Assembly (NCBI GenBank): GCA_015178975.1
Contig: WHVD01000013.1
Location: 124,001-188,000, forward strand
From: Hysterangium stoloniferum
Taxonomy: Eukaryota > Basidiomycota > Agaricomycetes > Hysterangiales > Hysterangiaceae
Direction: 5' to 3'
DNA length: 64,000 bases
Shown: positions 56,380 to 64,000 of the stretch, piece after piece
Layout: every line of letters starts with the position of its first letter
Position numbering within the stretch: the first letter of the stretch is position 1
Made by a program: the position numbers and the translations under genes
The notes under the pieces: generated by a model
Databases searched by the model: none
The model's input: only the letters and a program-made list of their open reading frames with translations
What the model was told of the DNA's origin: nothing

Positions 56380-58037
56380 CTATAAATACCTTTTCCGTTT
56401 CGCCTTTGTCATCTCTTTGCGCAGTGCCGGTCCATCGAGCGGTTTCAGCAACTCGAATGCACAAAGCAGATCATCGGAGACACTGAATAGACGCCCGGTC
56501 ACGTTGAGAAATGAAGGAAAATTACATGAATTCATACCTCATACAAGCCCCATAATTATCAAATTCTGCATATGACATTAGCTGAGAAGCGAGGCTAAGA
56601 ATAGATGCTAAATTACACACCTCCACAGTAGTTTGGTGCGCTGAATACGGTCACTAAGGTCCTGTCGTTCCAAAATTCGTATCCGTCCTCGACAACCATG
56701 TGTGCTCGACAGATCAAATCCATGTCGTATCGACCTAAGAAGTCGTTGATAATGGCCTTTCCGAAACAGAAGCTGACCCCTCGTTCATTGTCTTCCCACT
56801 CAAGTGCGGTGTCAGAGGGATCCGACCATAGCAGATCATTCAGCAAACCATAGTCGGGTACATCAGTGGGTCGTTGGATTCGCCGAATATCCTCCATTGA
56901 ATTTAGGGATGGTGAAAGTCCACCGTGCACACAAAATATTTTGGATGCAACGATGGCTGCTATCGGAAGACAGTTGAAAACGTCGATGAAAGTTTTCCAA
57001 ACTTTGATGTTACATCGTCGTTTGCATTCGTCATAGAAACCGTAGACTAGATGTGATGAAAAAAATATGAATAACCGAAGTGAGCTGATAAATATAACAG
57101 AAGCATCGTCACCTCTTGTCACATTGGCGCATTCGTGATTCCCTCGTAATAGAAAGAAATTCTCCGGATACTTTACTTTATAGCAGAGAAGCAACAAAAT
57201 GGTTTCCAGACTCTGCTTGCCTCTATCGACATAATCACCAAGGAATAAGTAATTCGCTGTCGGCGGAAATCCACACATCTCGAATAACCGGATAAGGTCC
57301 GAGTACTGGCCGTGGACATCGCCTACAATTTTCACTGGAGGAGACAGTTCAATGAGTGTGGGTTGGTTGAGGAATACCTCTCGAGCCGCCAAGCAGATAG
57401 CTGTGATTTCCGCATTCTTCAGACAGACAGACTTGCTAACTTTGCCCGTATATCCGACGTCCAGAAGCCGTTGAATCATGTCATCAATATCCATAGACTT
57501 AAGCTTTATATTAGAGTCGTTGAAGGAAGTGCCTGGGGCCGCTAAGCCTGGAAGGGTGGACGTAGCTGTGGTCGGATTGGATAGAATAGTGTGGGTGGCA
57601 GGTATATCTAGAGGCGTAGGTAAATCAGGACGTCCACGAGGAGATGGCGAGCTGGAAATTGAGGAGGGATCTGTGGATGAACCTGGTGACATTGGATCTA
57701 CAGGTGTTGAGGAAAGAGAGTGTGAAGAAGTACCGTTCACTGAATGGATGGCAGACGATTCGCCTTGCTCGCCTTCGGGAGGTGATACCGCGATCGCTGG
57801 ACCATTTGTGCCAAAATCACCTACTTCATCTGCATCGTGGCGGTTTGTACCGTTCGCGTCAGCCAGGGAGCGACCTTGATTTGGACTTGAACCCTTGGAG
57901 ATACTTCCCTGCGGAGTTGGGACGTCCGAAGAGTTGGCAATACTCTGATTGTCATCTACAATGCCTAATGTGGTATGTCCGTCCTTGTCCTTGTCCTTTC
58001 CGGCCTTTTTGGCTTTCTTAGAAGGTTGATTGCCCAT
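56380..58037 (-). CDS. PPZ1: PPZ-type serine/threonine phosphatase
   Basis: Exons 58037-57113, 57046-56621, 56565-56538 and 56482-56380 give 493 aa. The start [11 protein letters not shown] has the N-myristoylation Gly2 and the basic patch of Ppz proteins; an in-frame ATG at 58205 would hide it, so 58037 is chosen. About 195 residues of Ser/Pro-rich tail precede the PP1-like catalytic domain: GDVHGQY (about residue 238), [30 protein letters not shown], and SAPNYCGEFDNYGA across intron 2. The end is [29 protein letters not shown]. Ppz1 acts in salt tolerance, K+ homeostasis and cell integrity at the membrane in yeast, inhibited by Hal3. Confidence 0.94.
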
Positions 58038-58422
58038 GCCAGGCGCAGGGGAATGGGACCGCGTAAAGCGAGCGAACAGGGAAGTGAGAGGCGCCACTTT
58101 GAAACACCTATGAGAAAGTAAGGAGCGAAAGATGAAAAAGTCGAGCAATAGAGAGAGGATACGAAGAGAGGTGGTGGACGAGAGCAAGCAGTGGTCTCCA
58201 AACACGAAGGTCAGATCGTATTGACGCGCCGAACGGTGGGTCCTTGTGGACTACATTCGGCAAACCCAACAGTTTGTATGTAATTGATATGGCGTCTCAA
58301 TTGACACTCGTCACACAGCGGATATGCTTTGCGAATATTCATTTATCATAGAGCACATAGCATAATGAACATGCAAGGTAAAGGGGAGGAGCAGAAGGCG
58401 TCTACTACAAATTCATAGCTCC
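58038..58422 (-). other. PPZ upstream region
   Basis: This is the leader and promoter of the PPZ gene plus 3' flank of the S11 gene. The stretch 58080-58200 is purine-rich on the plus strand, hence pyrimidine-rich on the gene strand. No other feature. Confidence 0.45.
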
Positions 58423-59158
58423 TCAGAACTTCCCGAATGTTTTGGTCGCAGCCTTGCTCTTTGATACTCGTAGAACATTAAAACGAACAGTTTTGGATAA
58501 CGGCCGGCATTGGCCTATATGTTTGAGTTCATAAGAGAAAATAAAATGTACCAGCAAAATTACATACCAACGGTGACGAGATCTCCGAGCTCAACGCGGA
58601 AAGCTGGGGAGATGTGGGCGGCGAGGTTCTTATGCCTCTTTTCGTAACGGTCTGAGCGAGATAAGATTTCCTGTTCAGATACATGATGAAAGTACATACT
58701 GTATTTGGGGATGTAGTGGAGGTAGTCTCTCCGGATGATGATTGTGCGTGTCATCTTTGTGGAGACGACCTTGCCAGTAAGAATACGACCGCGGATAGAA
58801 ATGTCACCAGTGAAAGGGCATTTCTTGTCTGAAAGTTTGATCTAAGTAAAGCTTTGACTGCAGGAGGAAGTTGACGCACCAATGTAAGTCCCGTTAATGG
58901 CCTCTGTGGGGGTCTTAAAACCAAGACCAACATCCTTATACCATCGCCTTTCCTTGGTAGCGACTTTACGACCACCTGTAATGAGGGTTAATGAAAAAAG
59001 AATCGAAAATAAGATATGGGAGTGGTCAACTCACCACGGGCCTTCGCGTTTTGGAACAAGTGTTGCTTTTGGAACGCCTTTTCGATCTAGATGGCAACGA
59101 CAGACATTAGAAAGCAATCGATGACAATGCAGACAAATTGACTTGCTTGTTCGGCCAT
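58423..59158 (-). CDS. rps11: 40S ribosomal protein uS17 (S11)
   Basis: Six exons (59158-59135, 59086-59035, 58975-58880, 58828-58700, 58651-58568, 58514-58423) give 158 aa, the usual size. Family sequence runs throughout: [121 protein letters not shown], ending TFGKF. It binds 18S rRNA in the small subunit. The first donor (GTCTGC at 59134) is weak but is the only one that keeps the frame; it gives the N-terminus MAEQASQF. High intron density and short exons at the 5' end are typical of fungal ribosomal-protein genes. Confidence 0.94.
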
Positions 59159-59636
59159 GGCGAGCAGGAAAGTGGCTGTCTTGAGGTGTACGGAAGGTTT
59201 TGAAAATAACCCAAAAACTGTACATGTGCTTCCGGAAGGTCGGCGAACTAAGCTTCGGCGTTTGCCACGGTGAGAACTCTAGTGGTATTGATATAATTAA
59301 ATACTTGTCTTTAGACATGTAGCAGTATAAGATGCTATTCTAGACTGTGAACAAGTACAGTTCTATTCATCCAAGAATTTACTTCCACAATCTTACCAGT
59401 TGATTCAAGCAAATATATATGACCTGAGTTAACTTCACCCAGATCTCAACTAAACTTTAGTTGTATTAACAAAATGTCCTATGCACGATCTCTTGTATAC
59501 TTTATTCAGGATGATATATCAATACATAAATATATAACTGTTTCAACTTTCCGACCGAGTCCTATTAATGCGGGCTTGAAGAAAAAAGACGCTGAGACTT
59601 CGTGCATTCCTACATGCTCGCCCAACCTTTCTGCGG
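59159..59636. promoter_or_regulatory. Divergent promoter region, S11 / DNA ligase I
   Basis: These 478 bp between two start codons hold no gene. They must contain both promoters; no clear TATA box or known element can be named. Confidence 0.45.
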
Positions 59637-62600
59637 ATGATATTGTATGGAGCGTTCTCGTCCATCTTGAATAACTACGCAAGAACAGCACAACTCGGTC
59701 TTGCAAAAAGTTCGACACTCGTCGGAATGGGACGCCAACAGACGCTTGTGAGTGACAGATTTAGGGCACGCTCTCAATCAGACTCCTACAGCGAAACCGT
59801 TAACATTCCTTCCAGGGCAAATTCTTCACAATGGCTCCTAGTAGTAAACCAGCGCCACCTCAACAAGCAAGTTTAAAAGAAATGTGGGGTTCCAGTGGCA
59901 AAGGCAAAAAATCGGCGATGGAAAATACAAACTTGAATAAGGAACAAGGGACACGGAAAACAAGTGTAGGTGTAGAAGACGATGAGAGGAATATAGATGG
60001 TAAGTCTTTTGCTGTATTTGAACCTATGTTCACGCGTACTAGTACCTGCCTCCAAGCGCAAGCAGCAGCCTGAAAGCATGTCTGAACAATGTGAGCCCAA
60101 ATAACCACGCGTTGCACGCGTCATTAATGCCTTAATACGTTCAAATTGAATCATATGTCCCTTCGCATCCAAAAGACGCGCTAAAATTGAAGAAACGTCG
60201 CGTCGTTGACTCGGATGAAGAAGATACACCAGCATGTATGTCCTACTAATTTCATCTGTTCAATAATATCTGTTAATGTACTCTGTTAGTAAGTTCGAGA
60301 GTATCTAAATCCTCAACCAAGGCAGCTTCACCTAAATCTAAGGGGAGGGATGCTGGTGCAGCTACTAGCTCTCCGCCACCTGAGAAGGAAACGGAAGGCC
60401 AACAAAGTGCGTTCGAGTCAGATGGAGAAGAAGAGATGAGTGAAGACGATGTTGCGGGAGGTACCAGTAGCGCTGTGGCGAACAAAACGTAAGTACCCTC
60501 TTACATCCGTGTACATACCATGCTCATGTCCCTGTATAGTGCCGAATGGGCTTTATCACGAATAGATGAAGTTGATATTAATGGCGGATGGAAGAAAGGA
60601 TCCTCGTAAATAATATATCCTGTTTAATGTTAGCATGTTAGCAAGCTCACCAACAAATCCATAACAGGGTTCCGTATGCGGCTTTGGCTCATACTTTTTC
60701 TCTCATAGAGGGGACAACCAAACGTCTTGAAAAAACCGCCTATTTAACCTCCTTCCTCCTCCTAGTCATCCGACGCAGTGCCCCCGGTGACACAGAATCG
60801 TTGTTGCACGTCGTATATCTCTGTATAAACCGAGTGCGTACACTTCAGTTACTTCATACGATTTATCATTGACCACGTGCATTCAACGATAGCTAAGTCC
60901 GGACTACGTTGGTATTGAACTCGGTATCGGCGAAAGCCTTTTGATTAAAGCAATCAGCGAATCTACTGGAAGGAGCAGTGCTACCGTCAAGGCGGATTTA
61001 AAGAAGGAAGGTGATCTAGGGTTAGTAGCACAGGTTCGCATCAAGACAACATCAGTGATGTTATCCCGACTGATAATTTATTGTAGAATTCAAAGAACAA
61101 CCAACGGACGCTTTTCAAACCCAAGCCGCTCACTGTACCTTCAGTTTTCAAAAGTCTGAAAGAGATCGCTTTAAGTTCCGGGCATTCAGTATGACAAGCG
61201 CACTAGTGTTCGAAAGCTCATACTGATTCAGATTCCAGTCACAAGCAAAGAAAGTAGGCATCATCACCAAACTTCTTGCAGGGTGTCAAGGTTCCGAGGC
61301 AAAGTACATCATTCGCAGTCTAGAAGGCAAGCTTCGTATTGGCAATGCTGAAAGATCCGTTGTGGTCGCTGTAGCACACGCCGTGGTGCTCGCTGAAAAG
61401 GAACAGGGTATATCTGTTCATTAAGCTCATGACATTCTGATTCAATTTTTTGGTGTAGATTCGAAGAAATGGAACAAGGAGAAACTTGCGAGTAGACTTG
61501 AAGAGGGTGCTGAGGCTCTGAAATCCGTGTACAGGTGCACCGAAAGCATCTTACTTTGATATTCTGTAACGTATTCACCTCGTCATAGTGAGTTGCCATC
61601 GTACGATCTCGTTATTCCAGCATTGCTGGAGGTGGGTATCGATGGTCTTAGGCAGAGGTGCTCTCTCACAGCTGGTGCGTATTCCCCCCATCTCCTTCGC
61701 GCTAGTTAAGCTGTCTCCCACTTTCAGGCGTACCATTAAAGCCTATGCTTGCGAAACCCACTAAAGCGATCGGTGAAGTGCTCGATCGGTTTGAAAATAA
61801 GCGGTTTACTTGCGAATACAAGTACGACGGCGAACGCGCACAGGTAAGTCCAGTCCAGTCTGCGCCGGTTAGATCTGAACCCTCGCATCGCGTCGCTTCA
61901 GGTACACAAGTTGCCAAATGGTAATCTAGCAGTCTTTAGTCGCAATTCAGAAGACATGAGTAAGAAGTATCCTGATTTGGTGGAACAAATTCCTCGCGTG
62001 AATATCCTCTGGTCTCAAATCTTGTTTTACTCATCTGAGCGATAATTAGTGCATCAAGGAGAACGTCAGCTCATTTGTATTGGATGCGGAAGCTGTAGCC
62101 ATTGAGCGATCAACAGGAAAGCTCCTTCCTTTCCAAGAATTGTCGAGACGGAAACGGAAGGATGTTAAAGTTGAGGATATAGAAGTTAAAGTTTGCTTAT
62201 TCGCGTTTGATCTTTTATTTTTAAATGGCGAGGTCCGTACATGTCATTGTTGAGCAGCCACAAGATCTAATTCAAATTCTATATAGCCATTGTTGCAAAA
62301 ATCACTTGTAGAGCGTCGCAAAATGCTACGAGAGCATTTCCAACCTGTTGATGGTGAATTCCAATTCGCTAAATCTTCGGATGGCGAGACAATCGAGGAA
62401 ATCCAACTATTCTTAGAAGAGAGTGTTAAAGATGGATGTGAAGGTTTGATGGTCAAGATGCTAGAGTCGAACGCCAGTTTCTATGAACCTAGTCGAAGGA
62501 GTGTCAACTGGTTAAAGGTATGGTGATTTAATATATGGCTTTATTCGTGATGACTGACAGGTGCCATAGATCAAAAAAGACTACTTGGCTGGCGTCGGAG

Positions 62601-63191
62601 ACTCCTTGGACTTAGTCGTTGTTGGAGGGTACTATGGAAAGGGCAAACGAACAAACGTATACGGCGCATTCCTACTAGCATGCTATGATACGGACTCAGA
62701 GGAATACCAAACAATATGCAAGATTGGTACTGGCTTCTCCGAAGAGATGCTGCAGACCCATTACGACAGCCTTAAACCTCTAGAACAGCAACAGCCACGG
62801 GGTGACATAAAGGTCGGAGGTGCTAAGCCAGACATCTGGTTTGAACCGAAAATCGTTTGGGAAGTGCTTACTGCGGATTTAAGTTTGAGCCCGGTCTATA
62901 CCGCTGCTCAAGGCTTGGTTAGTTGACGCATGCTATGCCCATGGTCAAAACTAATTAAATGTAGATCGAAGATCGAGGCATATCGCTTCGTTTTCCAAGG
63001 TTCATTCGTATCCGTGACGACAAAGGCGAGGACGATGCCACAGGACCGGAACAGGTTCGTGTTGACGTGTCTGTGTATAAAACCTACTAAGCCACTCTTT
63101 ATAGATTGCTGAGATGTACGAGCGGCAGGCCCTAACGCAGAAGGGTGGCAAGAAGAAGAAAGGTGCTGATGCTGATGACGGATTTTGGTGA
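59637..63191 (+). CDS. CDC9: ATP-dependent DNA ligase I (Cdc9/LIG1)
   Basis: Nineteen exons from 59637-59747 to 63105-63191 join in frame to 852 aa. The first 30 residues ([19 protein letters not shown]) look like a mitochondrial presequence. A second ATG at 59727 opens MGRQQTL-GKFF, a PCNA-binding PIP box created across intron 1. Then come an acidic/basic disordered region, the DNA-binding domain ([24 protein letters not shown]), the adenylation domain with KYDGERAQ (catalytic Lys501), [28 protein letters not shown] and SVNWLKIKKDYL, and the OB fold ([30 protein letters not shown]). It seals Okazaki fragments and repair nicks. Last residues [16 protein letters not shown]. Confidence 0.95.
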
Positions 63192-63374
63192 TGATCCTTC
63201 GTAGTAATGTTCCTTTCATGACTTGGGTTGAAGAAAATCTGCGCTGTGTATTTGTATTTTTTGGTATTTCTCTTAAATAGAAACCAATATCCAAACCCTT
63301 GTACACTAACTGTTCTACGGTCGGCCTATATGGTGTTCCCCGTGAATGATAGATGCACAGAATTTAATCTATTG

Positions 63375-63956
63375 TCATGCTGGTGTAGGCTCTTCTTTTG
63401 GCTCTCCCTTAGCAACGGTCTCCAATCGCTTCTCACGTCCCCCAAAGTGCCAATAGTTCAAGAATCTGAGGTCCTGCACACCTTGCGCTGTTGCGTTGGC
63501 CGCATGGCATGCGAAAAGCAGATAGTTCCGAGGTTGTACCCGCCACGCTGATATTTGTGTTAGTCTTTAGGTCAATTTCACTGTAATGCGTGGCACCACG
63601 AACCGAAACGCATGAAAACCGTTCTATGGAGAGTCAGACTGTGACCTGACAAATGCGATTGATACTAGACTCACGAGTAACAAAGCAGGGTGGTGGTCAT
63701 TGTTCCAGAGATGATCTCCTCATCTTTCTTGAGGTCAGCAAGAGCAGCCAACGGTAATCCCCAATTGGCGACCTGTTGTTGGCCATATTAGCCACAATTG
63801 CCCCATAACCCAGCCTTTTTCACGAACCGGTCCCCAGAAATGAGTACCTAGATAATTGCATATTAGTAAATTCACAGGACAAAAAACAGTTGACGCACTG
63901 AAAAAATACTCTCGGGCGGCGGGGCTTTTCAGCCAGTGCACGAACGTTGAGGCCAT
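63375..63956 (-). CDS. MPC1: Mitochondrial pyruvate carrier subunit MPC1
   Basis: Five exons (63956-63899, 63847-63828, 63772-63675, 63623-63604, 63547-63375) give 122 aa. The MPC signature [30 protein letters not shown], then [41 protein letters not shown], is complete; two helices are evident. Mpc1 forms the inner-membrane pyruvate importer with Mpc2/3. Two exons are only 20 nt. The gene is complete: its ATG lies 44 bp from the window edge. Confidence 0.94.
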
Positions 63957-64000
63957 TCAAAGTCAAAATTACTTAAAAACGCTTGACTGAGAGATGATGC
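63957..64000. other. MPC1 leader/promoter start, cut by window edge
   Basis: Only 44 bp upstream of the MPC1 start codon are visible. Confidence 0.6.

Noticed and set aside
58038-58205. Upstream ATG of the PPZ gene
   Set aside because: It would bury the MGNQPSK myristoylation start, which defines the family; treated as 5' leader.

Overview
The window is nuclear DNA of a basidiomycete fungus, most likely an Agaricomycete. Host genes carry many short introns (about 45-70 bp, GT...AG), and the products are typical fungal housekeeping proteins (Cgr1, PPZ phosphatase, RTA1-like, fungal-size PRPP synthetase). The repeats are chromodomain Ty3/Gypsy elements of the kind common in mushrooms. No CRISPR, operon, rRNA or tRNA gene was found.

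Left half (1 to about 22,100): a nested retrotransposon island. It opens with the 3' part of a Gypsy element (1-5275: pol, chromodomain, an extra sense ORF, 3' LTR) and continues through AT-rich DNA with solo LTRs. Its centre is a full-length minus-strand Gypsy element (10433-18353, target-site duplication GCCAC), itself interrupted by two solo LTRs. I could place LTR boundaries with matching 5-bp target-site duplications for eight insertions: CTTAT, TCATC, CTAAT, GCCAC, AGGGG, GGAAG, GAAGA and CACAG. Decayed Helitron helicase tails occur at about 20,080-22,060. Several coding frames carry CGA-to-TGA stops, so the island is old and probably silent. Two related families carry an antisense ORF with its own TATA-like box between pol and the 3' LTR.

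Right half (about 23,000-64,000): a compact gene-dense block. In order: dual-specificity phosphatase (-), long coiled-coil protein (-), SHB17-like histidine phosphatase (-), VPS18 (+), CGR1 (-), SEC39-like (+), an unrecognised low-complexity/coiled-coil protein (-), EED-like WD40 protein (+), a Ser/Thr-rich single-pass membrane protein (+), PRPP synthetase (+), an RTA1-like 7TM protein (+), DHFR (+), mitochondrial bL36 (-), an SLC35F/EamA transporter (+), PPZ-type phosphatase (-), ribosomal protein uS17/S11 (-), DNA ligase I (+) and mitochondrial pyruvate carrier MPC1 (-). Exon models were built by hand by requiring in-frame joins and family-conserved sequence across every junction.

The genes do not form one pathway, but themes recur: vesicle tethering (VPS18, SEC39), nucleotide and DNA metabolism (PRPP synthetase, DHFR, DNA ligase I), ribosomes (CGR1, S11, bL36m) and phosphatase signalling (DSP, PPZ). 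The most unusual gene-level signals are a predicted 1-nt exon in the PRPP synthetase gene, an 8-nt microexon plus two GC-AG introns in the SHB17-like gene, and a mitochondrial/nuclear dual start in DNA ligase I.
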